Shown one piece after another: positions 1 through 11,080 of a stretch of DNA of 64,000 nt. Position numbers and translations under genes: made by a program. The DNA comes from Ostrinia nubilalis. Taxonomy: Eukaryota; Arthropoda; Insecta; Lepidoptera; Crambidae. Every line of letters begins with the position of its first letter. The first letter of the stretch is position 1. A model generated the notes under the pieces. That model was not told where the DNA came from, ran no database searches, and saw nothing but the letters and a program-made list of their open reading frames with translations. Location of the stretch: contig NC_087099.1 in NCBI RefSeq assembly GCF_963855985.1, positions 3,378,001 through 3,442,000 of the forward strand, written 5' to 3'.

Positions 1-211
1 TTTGTATGAAAATAGAAATAACTAAAATGGAGATATCAATTTTCTGACTTCACCATACCATTTATATGCCCATGTTAACATGGGCTAGTGTCGGCTCATA
101 TACCCATTTACCTAACACCCTGTATTTTTCAAGTTGGACCAGTAGTTCCTGAGATTAGCGCGTTCAAGCAAACAAACAAACTCTTCAGCTTTATAATATT
201 GGTATAGTAGA
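1..211 (-). mobile_element. Helitron-like non-autonomous element, 5' part
   Basis: On the minus strand it begins TCTACTATACCAATATTATA and continues with AGGAACTACTGGTCC, a stretch also present at 43805-43830 and common in lepidopteran Helitrons. The 3' end is missing or lies outside the window. It contains a 16-bp palindrome (GCCCATGTTAACATGGGC) at 68-85. Confidence 0.4.
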
Positions 212-1985
212 TATATGGTTATATTTGGAAGCGTGCCAACACTCATTGGTTACATAACAGGTAATATTAATTGGTTACCCATTGTGTGTAACGCATACCT
301 ATTAGAAATCGTTTCGACATTCGAGTTAATGGTTTATTAGTTAGCTCTATTCCCCTTTGTATTGTACTGCGCAAATACAACGACTTCCCCATCAGGTTAA
401 TATTAAATGTTGTCATTTTATTAGACAATTAACAGAATAAAGGACAGAAATAACACGGGTTCTCAACATTTACTTTTATATTCATTCTCGTACCTATAGC
501 AAACGCGTACCTAAATTGGTAATTAACTTACCTAACTAACTAACGATACTTGAACAGTTGGTCTACATTAGGCCACTTTTTAACCTGTAAAATAAGTAGG
601 TTCAAATTCTTTCTTTCTATTTTTATAATAATGATAATATTATTATGGTAGGTCCATAATTGCTTTTCTATTCTATTCAAACTAAATTAAAAGATATTAT
701 GACGTAGACATATTTTAAACAGATAGCTATTGAAATTATTTTTACCCTCAAACTATCTAGTAAAAAAAGTAAAGAAACCGTCCTTTGAAGGCTTTGCAGG
801 TAAAACAACCTTCTTTTTTCATCCGATGTGAAAGAGTTACTTAAAAGACCCAACTTTTGTTTTTAAAGATAACAAACATTCCTGAAAGCGAAACTTGTGT
901 GTACTTAACTTAATACGAGTAGTTTCCCCAACTGTGTGTAAGTTTACGTACTCTTATATTGGAGTGCCGTAGCACGTAACTGAAATCGAGAGCGTTTCAG
1001 TGCGTCTGAAAAGAACCCCAAATCCTTTTACGGATTGCGTAAGCGTAACGTAGTAGGTAGTTTATTCTATAGTTACCTAGTTACTTACAGTAGGTACATT
1101 CGATAGCATACCAGACTTTTTTTGTTGCAATCTCAACCCTATTACAACTACATAAAAACCAGTTTCACAGTGTTTAGCTTCAAATGCTGGCATCGGTACT
1201 ACTACACTTTTCTCATTGTGATAGCTGAAGATTCAGCGTGTTATTTCGATTAGTTTACGCTTAATTACTACTGAATAAATTAAACAACTACGTTCTGTTT
1301 ATCTTTGTGCCTTTGTAAATAAACTTCACCTCTATGAGGTAAACAGGAGTAGGTAAGCCCACTTGAGCGTGAAACGTGGCTTTAGGCCTACGCTTCAAGC
1401 TTAACTTTATAAGCCTACATGAAAATGAAATAATTAGGTTTATCACGCAGAAATGTCACGTGTCACTGACCGTGTACGTGACGATGTATGACCTTCGCTT
1501 TATTAACTTCGCAGTATGATTCTGAGAAGTATATTTATGCCAATCTTCATGAATGTATGTGAACAATCAATAAGCATTTACTGTCTGGAAATACCTACGT
1601 ATACAGACGACATTTCAGCCAAGCATTGTGTCTTTTGTAGATAAAATACGTGTTATTTTGCAGCAAAAATGTAGACCGATGTGATCTTGGACTACATTTT
1701 TGAATAAAATGGCGAACAAGTAGCGAAGACCGATTTCTTTAAACATTATCCGTATGTAGGATTAGGTGTAAAGTCTTTAAAAATAACATCGTTGCGATTT
1801 CACGGAAATAATTGCTAACTAAGAAAGTGTTAATTATGATTGATTATACTTTTATTTTCGTCACAACGGTTCTCGGAACTAACATCTCTGGTATTGAAAA
1901 AATATATCACGGGATATTGAAGAATCACCGCTGAAAACGGCAAGTGTTTTAAATGGCTGCATTATGATTAAACTTATCATAATGA
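212..1985. other. AT-rich intron or intergenic DNA, no gene seen
   Basis: Both strands were scanned for exons continuing the minus-strand gene. A TTCTTTTCAG acceptor near 1008 leads into stops in the required phase. No TIR, tail or coding signal was found. Confidence 0.4.
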
Positions 1986-2254
1986 TAGTAATGGTGGACG
2001 GATTAGCAAGCTAAAGTGGCAATGAGCAGGGCACATAGTACGGCCGATGGGGCAGCAAGGTTCTGGAGTGGAGGCCGCGTACCGGAAAACGCAGCGTGAG
2101 ACGTCCACCCACAAGGTGGACCGACGACATCATAAACGTAGCAGGAAGGCGCTGGACGCAGGCCGCTACCAACCGGGCAGCATGGAAAGCATTGGGGGTG
2201 GCCCATGTTCAGCAGTGGACGTCCTATGGCTGAGATGATGATGATGATGATGAG
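1986..2254 (+). pseudogene. RTE-like retrotransposon 3' end
   Basis: This is the 5'-truncated C-terminal end of an endonuclease/reverse-transcriptase retrotransposon. With frame breaks it encodes K-L-K-W-Q-then G-R-W-G-S-K-V-L-E-W-R-P-R and a final Q-Q-W-T-S-Y-G, the conserved tail seen at 29293-29700. It ends in a (TGA/ATG)n tail, typical of lepidopteran RTE-type elements. It lies on the strand opposite to the hydrophobic exon and 28 bp from its donor. Confidence 0.75.
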
Positions 2255-2281
2255 TAATGGTTATATTATTTGGGTACTCAC

Positions 2282-2371
2282 TTCGAGAGCTCTCGACAGG
2301 GAGGCCCATATCATGAGCAGGAGCGTCACCACGACTAGCGCGTAGCCGAACTTGATGAACGACATTAAACT
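2282..2371 (-). CDS. Coding exon of a minus-strand gene; signal peptide or membrane helix
   Basis: Read on the minus strand, this 90-bp GC-rich block is preceded by a pyrimidine-rich acceptor (TTTTGTTTCAG) and followed by a consensus donor (GAA|GTGAGT). One frame gives 30 codons starting S-L-M-S-F-I-K-F-G-Y, then a 15-residue hydrophobic run ALVVVTLLLMIWASL and S-R-A-L-E. If the ATG that ends the exon at 15062-15134 is the start, this is a classic secretory signal peptide with a possible cleavage site after S-R-A. If the acceptor lies two bases later (CAGAG|), the segment is an internal membrane helix in a longer frame. The exon ends in phase 0 and the next exon must lie beyond position 1. 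An RTE fragment lies 28 bp from its donor side. I do not recognise the protein; a neuropeptide precursor, other secreted protein or membrane protein are all possible. Confidence 0.6.
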
Positions 2372-2459
2372 CTGAAACAAAACAATAAACACGTTAACAC
2401 AATATATTTAAGTAAAAACATTGGAGCTTCAAAGCTTTGAAAACTTTTGAAGTAATTTT

Positions 2460-2603
2460 ACGTCCGTATTCACAAACGATGTTTTCATGTGACGCAGCAA
2501 ATCGAACGCACGGCGTTGAATAGAGCTCTGTGATTGGTTCATGTCATCCTGTGCGTTCATGCACACTGTGAGACTTCATAGTAATGTTTGTGGATACAGG
2601 CGT
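2460..2603 (-). mobile_element. MITE family 'CGTATTCACAAAC', copy 1
   Basis: Termini ACGTCCGTATTCACAAACGA and TTTGTGGATACAGGCGT form inverted repeats. The internal sequence (AACCAATCACAGAGCTCT on the other strand) matches copies at 16958-17094 and 51780-51927. Confidence 0.75.
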
Positions 2604-4052
2604 TAATGTCTTCACTAATAAAAGCTTTGATTAACTATCTATTAGGTACTTGTTATTTTGTCGCTGTTAGAGAATAAAGTCACATTTTTGTGTGCGAACT
2701 GAACATTATAATAACAACATTGAGTTGATGGATCACTTCTTAATTGAACATACAAATCTAATCCCCGTGCTTACTGCTACATAAGATTAAAGTCAAGAAA
2801 ATAAGCTGATATTTATGACATGACAGTCAATGTTGGATAAAATCTCTTCAAGCTCTACGAAAAGCTCTTCAAACCTACATCTTCAATTTTTCCATTTCAT
2901 CGTATTATTTACTTCGTATCGTGAACCATGAAGGCCTTTTCAATACCTATAACTTACTTTAAACATGAAACTAATTTCTACGAAGTCAAGTGCATTGAAG
3001 CAAGTGTGATATTTAATTTCCCGAGATGGTATCAGCATCTATTTTTAGAGGAAAGTGGGGGACGTCGGAAAGTATCGGGGAACGTCTTTTCTATGCCACT
3101 GAGCAGTCACCGCAAGCGATTAGAGGAATGAGTCACACATCGGGGTCACCCCTAAAGAAAAGAGAAACAAGGACATTGAAGCTACAAAATACAAGCAAAT
3201 AAAGTTTTTATCTCATGGATATGCGGTGTATTTTGCAGTGAATCCAGTATAAAATGCACACCGAAATTAAGAAGCCCAGATAGTCGTTAAAAATGCAGTA
3301 CAGGTCACCTATTTAAGAGTTTATGGATTTTCATTGGCTTTGTGCTAGAACTTTATTAGACTATTAGGTAACCTAAAAATAAAACAATTCTAATTCTCAT
3401 AATATCGTCGCAATGGTGTCCCAGTTCCTAGTAATCCTATGAGTTTAACTTTTGATGAAGGACAAAAAACTGATTTTCCCATAAAATCCCGTCTGGAAAC
3501 AGAACAATTAAAGTGGTATTTGGCCTCTTTCGGCTCAAGAATGGCGTTTGGTTCACTTCCCAGTGGTAACACAATGTGGAATTAAAAAGAATTACTGTTA
3601 ACTCAATCTGGATTGGAAATTCTTAAAAATGTGATTTGAGTTTTTAACGATCATTTATTGTATTCAATATATCTAGAAAAGTTCTAGAGTCATATTGTAC
3701 ATATTTATTTTCTCTTTTTTTGCAGTTAGTTTTCCGCAACATTGAGTAGTATTTCTCTATTATTTCAAAACATTTCCAGTTGTATGGACACTGCACAGTC
3801 CAAAACGAATAAGCATTGTATTTGTGCCATCTAACCCACAAGGTGGACTTTTATACAACATTAACCGTACAATGTCGCTATTAAGCTTAATGGGACTGCG
3901 TTGCCTCTGAACGACTACAAACCGTTAGCTAAAAAGCCTCAGGCAAATAATACAAAGTAAAATTCGAAATAGTCTAATCAAAAGAAACAATTGTTTAGTA
4001 TCGTTTGTACATGAAATGTTTACCTAGAACTAGATAAAGCTCTATATTGTTA
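2604..4052. other. No gene recognised
   Basis: Short open frames at 2928-3131 (+) and 3390-3841 (-) show no codon bias, splice-site context or recognisable motif. A transposon remnant cannot be excluded. Confidence 0.3.
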
Positions 4053-4311
4053 AGCTGAGTTACATCACCTTAATTTAACGGTAACTATGACCTTAACCGA
4101 TGTTTTTTGTATAGAGACGCAGACCACCGACTTTTAGTTGGCCGATAATTGGGCCCGATTTTAATTTGTATGAAGAATCGGCCGATATCAAATCGGTGTA
4201 ATGTGCGCACTTTCATACATCTCCATACTGATTAACAGCCCGATCCAACTATCGGCCAACTAAAATTCGATGGTCTGCGCCTAGGTTAAAGTAAGATGGT
4301 GCAATCCAGCC
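4053..4311. mobile_element. MITE family 'GCTGAGTTGCACCACC', copy A, interrupted
   Basis: The left end AAGCTGAGTTACATCACCTT and right end AAGTAAGATGGTGCAATCCAGC match six other copies in the window that are about 95-125 bp long. This copy is enlarged because another foldback element (4116-4282) sits in its middle. Confidence 0.8.
4116..4282. mobile_element. Foldback MITE nested in copy A
   Basis: Inverted ends CGCAGACCACCGACTTTTAG and AAAATTCGATGGTCTGCG extend inward through TTGGCCGATA and TATCGGCCAA. Both junctions lie inside the host MITE. Confidence 0.75.
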
Positions 4312-4478
4312 TTAGTGATTAGTGTAATCGATTGATGTCCAAACGATTACGATTGGAACATTAGAAACCGCTAAAGGATAGCCTAACTTGATCTAACATG
4401 TCATCCATCCATTAAGCTATGTCAGACGCTTATGATGGCTCATAAAATTTGACATTGAGGTCATAATCAGAATCTGTT

Positions 4479-4673
4479 TCCTACTTAATATTATAAATGC
4501 GAAAGTTTGGATGTCTGGATGTCTGTTACTCTTTCACGCAAAAACTACTGAACGGATTTTGATGAAACTTTACAGTATTATTGTTTATAACCCAGAATAA
4601 CATATAGGCTATAATTTATGACGATCTGTGAGAAACGAAATTTCACGCGGGTGAAGCCGCGGGCAAAAGCTAG
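4479..4673 (+). mobile_element. Lep1-type Helitron, copy 1
   Basis: The 195-bp element has the Lep1 start AATATTATAAATGCGAAAGT, the middle motif ACTGAACGGATTTTGATGAA, and the 3' hairpin CGCGGGTGAAGCCGCGGG followed by CTAG|T. It has no coding capacity. Confidence 0.85.
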
Positions 4674-5376
4674 TATACGATAAAGGAAAAACTGCCAAAT
4701 ACTGACCAATAAAGTGTATAGTCATGGTATATTCGGAATCGAACTTAGAACTTTTGACTAACCATTGGTCAAATTATCAAAAGCATAAAAAGTTATCATG
4801 TTCATACGCTATCAAGAGATCTCTAAACTAGATCATCGTTTCTGACAAGCTGAAAGATTACGCTCCACTTCTGAAGATCGTTCGACTGAAATACACATTA
4901 CTCACTTTCATCACCGATTTTAATTGTACGCTATTTCGCTGCATTTGCACCGTTATTTCCGTCAACGGAAATTCACATGAAAACCCCCATTAGACCAAAC
5001 CCAACTTTAACTCCACAGCGTTAAACCCAAAATCAATCCGCAACGGTATTTCTACACGAGATGAATGTAGTATATGGAAAATTCAGACTGCGGTCGCAAT
5101 AATTTCTCCTTCCCTGGGGCATCTACTGAAAACAAATAAGTATTTCAGTACACAGATAATATAACACCGTTTTATGGTTCGCCGCAATATCCGATCGTAG
5201 AGGTAGTAAAGGTGTGCTCTGATTTTTATTCGAAGTAGAATCGAAAGTCATACTCGTGAATGTAATTTTTATATCGATTTCTGGCGTAGCTACCTACCTA
5301 TCACATAATAATATCATAGGTGTTCGATGTTCTTTATCATAAGTATAAATAAGTTGAGACCTGTGTTTCTCTATTT

Positions 5377-5578
5377 TGCACAGTACAAACATTTGTGTGC
5401 ATGAACATATTTGTTTGTATTGGACTGGGTGTTTTCTATGAATAATAAGTACCTATGTATTTACAAAAAAAAAAGTATGTTTATATCCGTTGTCTAGTAC
5501 CCATAGTACTAGCTTTGCTTAGTTTGGGACTAGAAGCGCAGTTTAAAATGTCCAAGGATATTTATTTATTATTTTAAT
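5377..5578 (+). mobile_element. tRNA-derived SINE, 5'-truncated
   Basis: It lacks the tRNA-like head but matches the body and tail of the full copy at 33499-33785, including TTTGTTTGTATTGGACTGGG, the TAGTACCCATAGTAC block and the TTTATTTATT tail. Confidence 0.75.
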
Positions 5579-5660
5579 TGAAATGGAACATGACAGCTTA
5601 AACTCTTATAGTATAAATAAGGATAAAATTAAAACTCTCTGGACTCTGACTAAAAGGCAA

Positions 5661-6204
5661 TCTAAATATTACTCAAAGGTGACTGACTGATTGACTGACT
5701 GACATAGTGATCTATCAACGCACAGCCCAAACCACTGGACGGATCGGGCTGAAATTTGGCATGCAGGTAGATGTTATGACGTAGGCATGAGCTAAGAAAG
5801 GATTTTACGAAACTCCACAGGCCGCTAGTTATACATAAGAATGTCTAATACAATATAGGTTCTACTGTCTGTGTGTAGGCCTAAACACTTTTGATTGATC
5901 CATAAAGACGGATGTAGGTCCACCTTTTGTCACAATAAAACTTGAAGAGGGTGCGATAGGGATGAAAAATGTTATAATGGAGACGAAAAGATAGGGCTTT
6001 CAGTTTCGTTTAGTTTTGTTTACTACTTTATGATGTGATTTTCTTTGAGAGAACGAAAATAACATTAACATTCTATTTAACACGATATGATTTGCGTCTT
6101 CATGATCATTTAGTTTAATTATTTGTTTTAGTTTTTTTTCTGTACTGCATTAATTGTCTGTTATACAAATAATTAGCACATGCAAAGTCGCGGGAAAAAA
6201 CTAG
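5661..6204 (+). mobile_element. Non-autonomous Helitron, 544 bp
   Basis: It starts TCTAAATATTACTCAAAGGT after an A and ends GTCGCGGGAAAAAACTAG before a T, as expected for Helitron insertion at AT. The first 140 bp match the interrupted minus-strand copy at 40590-48763. A GACT-rich microsatellite lies at 5683-5702. Confidence 0.75.
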
Positions 6205-7265
6205 TCTAAATAGTAATTTGGGTTAGTGACCTTTCAACATTGTGTTAGTTTAGTAAAGAGAAACAGCGCACTGTAATGGTTTACGTCGAAATCGTTTAAT
6301 GTCAGTCAATGTAGAGTCAATATAATTTTTATGGGCGTCGTTTAACTAAAATAATAGCCTGCTTTGCTTAGCATTGCAGCAGTTAGGTTAAATCAATTAA
6401 AAAGCATATTGAAAAGTCCTTTCCGTCGTAGTCGGCCTAAAATAATTTTTGGCTAATAAATTCCAATAATTATCTACCAAACTTTTTATTTTTTCACATT
6501 CAGCTTATTACCTTTCTCATCACCGATTTGTAAACATTCAAGTACAGTTAGCATGTAAATAAGTGTATCATCACTATCATAATTTGGACAGACTACTTGT
6601 AATTTATTTTTACCATTAAAATCCGATTTGACCTAAATACGTCACCATCAATTATAATTGCCTGTACAAGTTGTCAATCCGCAAATAAAAGCGATTTATT
6701 GAAAGGAACGAGATTATTGATTTGACGAAAATAGGTCGTTAGGAAGGAACCTTCATCCCTTGGATTAGAATTAATTATTATGGGTGTTATTGATAATATG
6801 TACCTTTTCATGTTTGGCACGATTTTGTATGAAGGTATATTTAAGTATAATGTTTTATTCTTAGACAAGGATTAAAGGATGACATCATAACAATATACCA
6901 GTTTTGCTTCAAAAATGGTCGTAGGAACTTTTCATGATAAAAATTAAGAAGATAAAAACATTCGACTCTAGCAGATAAAACAAATGGATATGAGATTTTT
7001 CTACGAAATTATTAATGTCAATTAGTTAATAAATCACCATAAATGTCATCCATATTAGTTCAACCGTAATGTAACCATTATTCTTCTATATTATACGTTA
7101 AAATTCCGTACGTAGCTGAGTAATTATTGCTCTATTAAGCTTATTTAGAGGGTGATTTGAGTTACCAATTATTACAGAATATTAGCAGCTGATTTGTTTT
7201 ATAAATTGCTAAATTTTTAAGCCTATTATTTATAAAACAAAGTTTCTGAGTTATTTAAGAACAGG
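6205..7265. other. No gene recognised
   Basis: AT-rich sequence without exon-like blocks, TIRs or retroposon tails that I could identify. Confidence 0.35.
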
Positions 7266-7466
7266 CCCAGAACAGACGGTGAAACGCGACTGCAAGGAAA
7301 CTGCAAATGCTAGTTATTTTTGAGTTGCATCTAAGTTTTGAAAGTTTCAAACTGGTCGCGTCATGTGTGGTCTCTCAACGGACGCTATGGCAGAAACTTA
7401 GATGCAACTCAAAAGTAACTAGCAGTTGCAGTTTCGTTGCAGTTGCGTTTCACCGTCTGTTCTGGG
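7266..7466. mobile_element. Foldback MITE, 201 bp
   Basis: The inverted arms are about 70 bp, from CCCAGAACAGACGGTGAAAC to GTTTCACCGTCTGTTCTGGG, with a short central loop. Most of the sequence is palindromic. No clear target duplication was seen. Confidence 0.8.
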
Positions 7467-9098
7467 TCTAACCAACAGGCAAAAATCGTAAGGCGAGCAA
7501 CATCTGCCCACAACAATACAAACTCCTGACGACCACGACCACGACCACTCTATCAAGAGTGCCACGACTGAGAAAAATAAGATCATTGTCCAACCAAAAT
7601 AAACATTGTCAATTTTCTTGACGTTTCTTTTCGTAAACTGTCCACAATCTGATATCAGTATCAAATAAACGGAGGCTCGATTAGTCGCAGGAAAGGAGGA
7701 AAACGCTACGAAAATACCACCTTTAGGGGAATTACCTCAGCAAATATGAAGTAAAAGAGTATTTCCTGTTATATTATGCTGTTATGTCTGTGTATTATTA
7801 TGCCCATTTACTAGAAATACTATATGGGCGGAAAAATAGCTATATTTTATTATAAAAATGTTTGAATAATCTACATAAAAGATCTACCTACGTAAACCAA
7901 GATATTATCGAAATGGTAAGTTACGAATATTGTTTGTTTCAAGAAATCTGTTCCTATTTATTTATGAATGTTCTGTGTGTCCATGCCATAAAGGTAAACG
8001 AAGGTTGACCTATTTTTTCTTATCCTATAAGAATCATTCATTGTTTTACATACACCAACGTTATGAAATCACAATGAAAACAAGCGCAAATAGCATAAAT
8101 AACATTTTAATCCACTTTTTCTATATCATTTTCGCCATTTCACCCCTACATTACCTAGTTTCAGTACGATAAATTACTTTTTGGGTCCAGACTTGAGTTA
8201 GTGTTATCACTAACAATGGGACCAGATTCCCCGCGCCACATAATCTGACAATTTACTGTGCCGGCGAGCCTTGAGTTAGTTAAGACTAAGTATGACGCTG
8301 AAATATTTTTTTAAGGAATGCCTACTTTTTTTATTACTTTTCCTTTAATTCTGTGGTAAGTATTACTCTGTGAATGTACCAACATGATGCATTAAACGCG
8401 ATCTGTTAAGAATATATTGTATACAGAAGTTTTTTAAAGAATTTTCACCATTCATTCGCCATATCAAATCAAATCATTTATTAATTCATTACCATTTGCC
8501 GAAAACCTTAGCTTCGATCTCTTAAGGCTTGGTATTTCTGCTAAAGTAGGTATTTCGCGCTGTCAAAATCTGCGCGCGCAATTCTTCGCCGAAGACAGCG
8601 CGCCAAAGAGCTCTCGCGGCTACACAGTATAGAAATACGAAGTTGGTTAGGTTAGGTTGACTTCCTTCCGTTCAAGCGTCACACTCACAGCACTTTCTAA
8701 TACAAATCATATCCAAGTGATACAAATTAAAACAACTTTTAAAATTTTTGGGAATATATTTTAGAATCGAATAAATATAGAATATAACTGCTAAAGTAAA
8801 CACGGTTCAAAGAGGCGTGGCGTCACCCAACCTTCCGGAAGTTCCGCGCCGGCTAAAAGAATTTCAAGCTTACGTCACCCGACCTATCGGTAGATCCTCG
8901 GGAGCTTGAGCGATTGGAAAAACATTTTATATCAGTTACTCGTAGTAGTGATTATTTAGAGCTTGGATAATAAATTATAGTTGTTGCAATTCACAAAGCT
9001 TTGCATGTGGTTAATTACATTAATCAGTACACGCATCAATTTTGTTCAGTCTTTTTGTTTATTAATAAATAAAAATATCATACTAAAATTGCATACAA
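7467..9098. other. No gene; possible small inverted repeat at 8530-8645
   Basis: Most of the stretch is unremarkable. A CpG-rich patch at 8555-8640 has loosely inverted ends (TATTTCTGC with AGTATAGAAATA, and GCGCTGTC with GACAGCGC). A second GC patch at 8815-8920 contains the palindrome CTTCCGGAAG. Neither is clearly a gene or element. Confidence 0.3.
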
Positions 9099-9150
9099 TC
9101 ATATTTGTTTGTATTGGTCTGGGTGTTTTCTTTCCATAATTTATGTATAA
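9099..9150 (+). repeat. SINE body fragment
   Basis: About 45 bp, including TTTGTTTGTATTGGTCTGGG, match the SINE copies at 5377 and 33499. Confidence 0.5.
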
Positions 9151-9454
9151 CGTATGTACGGGGCTCTGTATCGAAAATCACTATGAGCAATGAGCATCAC
9201 ACACTGTTACCTGGAGTGCATTACCGCAGCAAAATTTTTATAAATGTTGTGCTTTAAAGAGTCGAGAGTATAGCAGATAATTAGTCCATCGTGAGCAGAA
9301 ATTTGTCCACTAATAGCAAAATTCGTTCAAATTATAGTTTTAAAGTTATTGGCTAGAAGATTCTTTTATCTTGCAGCTTAGACCTTTAGCTACAGATCTT
9401 AGACAGTATTTTTGAAACATTCTTACGCATGGTGGAGGAAGGGACGCTCTAGAG

Positions 9455-9662
9455 CAGTGGTTCTTAACCGGTGGTCCGCGGACCACTGGTGGTCCCTGGA
9501 GGCATTCCAAGTGGTCCACGATGTGCACTTGCACACCTTGGTCAAAACCACTTTTAACTGATTTTTGCAGTCAAACTGGTTTTGACCGATTATGAGGTGG
9601 TCCCTGACAAGACAGAAATTTGGTAAAATGGTCCCTCATGACTTAAAGGTTAAGAACCACTG
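9455..9662. mobile_element. hAT-type MITE, array copy 1
   Basis: The TIR CAGTGGTTCTTAACC pairs with GGTTAAGAACCACTG and is flanked by a perfect 8-bp duplication CTCTAGAG (9447-9454 and 9663-9670). The 208-bp element contains no transposase. Confidence 0.9.
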
Positions 9663-10201
9663 CTCTAGAGACTCAAAACTACAAGGATACACATGAACTC
9701 CAGTTTTAAATCCGTTGATATCTGCTGCATCTGCCATGTTTTTGGCTATAAGATTCTTCTATCTTACGGCTTAGACCTTTAGCTACAGACCTTAGACAGT
9801 ATTTTTGTGAAAATTCTTACGCATGGTGGAGGAAGGGACGCTCTAGACACTCAAGTCTACAAGGAGTCACATCAACTCCAGTTTTAAATCCGTTGACATC
9901 TGCTGCATCTGCCATCTTTTTAGGTAGAAGATTCTTCCATCTTGCAGCGTAGACCTTTAGCTACAGACCTTAGACAGTATTTTTTTGAAAACTCTTACGC
10001 ATGGTGGAGGAAGGGACGCTCTAGACACTCAAGTCTACAAGGAGTCATATGAACTCCAGTTTTAAATCCGTTGACATCTGCTGCATCTGCCATCTTTTTG
10101 GGTAGAAGATTCTTCCATCTTGCAGCTTAGACCTTGCTACAGACCTTAGACAGTATTTTTGAAACATTCTTACGCATGGTGGAGGAAGGGACGCTCTAGA
10201 G

Positions 10202-10409
10202 CAGTGGTTCTTAACCGGTGGTCCGCGGACCACTGGTGGTCCCTGGAGGCATTCCAAGTGGTCCACGATGTGCACTTGCACACCTTGGTCAAAACCACTT
10301 TTAACTGATTTTTGCAGTCAAACTGGTTTTGACCGATTATGAGGTGGTCCCTGACAAGACAGAAATTTGGTAAAATGGTCCCTCATGACTTAAAGGTTAA
10401 GAACCACTG
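10202..10409. mobile_element. hAT-type MITE, array copy 2
   Basis: By eye it is identical to the copy at 9455-9662, with the same CTCTAGAG duplication at 10194-10201 and 10410-10417. It was copied with the satellite unit rather than inserted independently. Confidence 0.9.
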
Positions 10410-11080
10410 CTCTAGAGACTCAAAACTACAAGGATACACATGAACTCCAGTTTTAAATCCGTTGATATCTGCTGCATCTGCCATGTTTTTGGCTATAAGA
10501 TTCTTCTATCTTACGGCTTAGACCTTTAGCTACAGACCTTAGACAGTATTTTTGTGAAAATTCTTACGCATGGTGGAGGAAGGGACGCTCTAGACACTCA
10601 AGTCTACAAGGAGTCACATCAACTCCAGTTTTAAATCCGTTGACATCTGCTGCATCTGCCATCTTTTTAGGTAGAAGATTCTTCCATCTTGCAGCGTAGA
10701 CCTTTAGCTACAGACCTTAGACAGTATTTTTTTGAAAATTCTTACGCATGGTGGAGGAAGGGACGCTCTAGACACTCAAGTCTACAAGGAGTCATATGAA
10801 CTCCAGTTTTAAATCCGTTGACATCTGCTGCATCTGCCATCTTTTTGGGTAGAAGATTCTTCCATCTTGCAGCTTAGACCTTGCTACAGACCTTAGACAG
10901 TATTTTTGAAACATTCTTACGCATGGTGGAGGAAGGGACGCTCTAGAGACTCAAGTCTACAAGGAGTCATATGAACTCCAGTTTTAAATCCGTTAACATC
11001 TGCTGCATCTGCCATCTTTTTGGCTAGAAGATTCTTCTATCTTACAGCTTAGACCTTTAGCTACAGACCTTATACAGTAT

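Larger units (their letters stand above)
9351..11080. repeat. Satellite array with 747-bp higher-order unit
   Basis: Eight monomers of about 176-181 bp begin near 9351, 9745, 9924, 10102, 10492, 10671, 10848 and 11024; the last is truncated. Monomers 1 and 4 each carry the same hAT MITE, so three monomers plus a MITE make a 747-bp unit that is repeated. Each monomer on the minus strand has an ATG frame of about 32 codons (M-A-D-A-A-D-V-N-G-F-K-T-G-V) ending at a consensus donor-like GC|GTAAGA, so it may derive from an exon. No matching acceptor is convincing. Confidence 0.9.

Noticed and set aside
8645..8660. Telomeric TTAGG repeat
   Set aside because: Only two to three units (GGTTAGGTTAGGTT) are present, well within chance for this sequence.
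8825..8860. Heat-shock element around CTTCCGGAAGTTCC
   Set aside because: Only two perfect nTTCnnGAAn-type units are present, with an imperfect third and no promoter nearby.
9346..10281. Minus-strand frames with M-Q-V-H-I-V-D-H-L-E-C as genes
   Set aside because: They span the hAT MITE and satellite junction and repeat only because the 747-bp unit is duplicated.
9351..11080. CRISPR array
   Set aside because: The regular repeats are long satellite monomers without unique spacers, and the DNA is eukaryotic.
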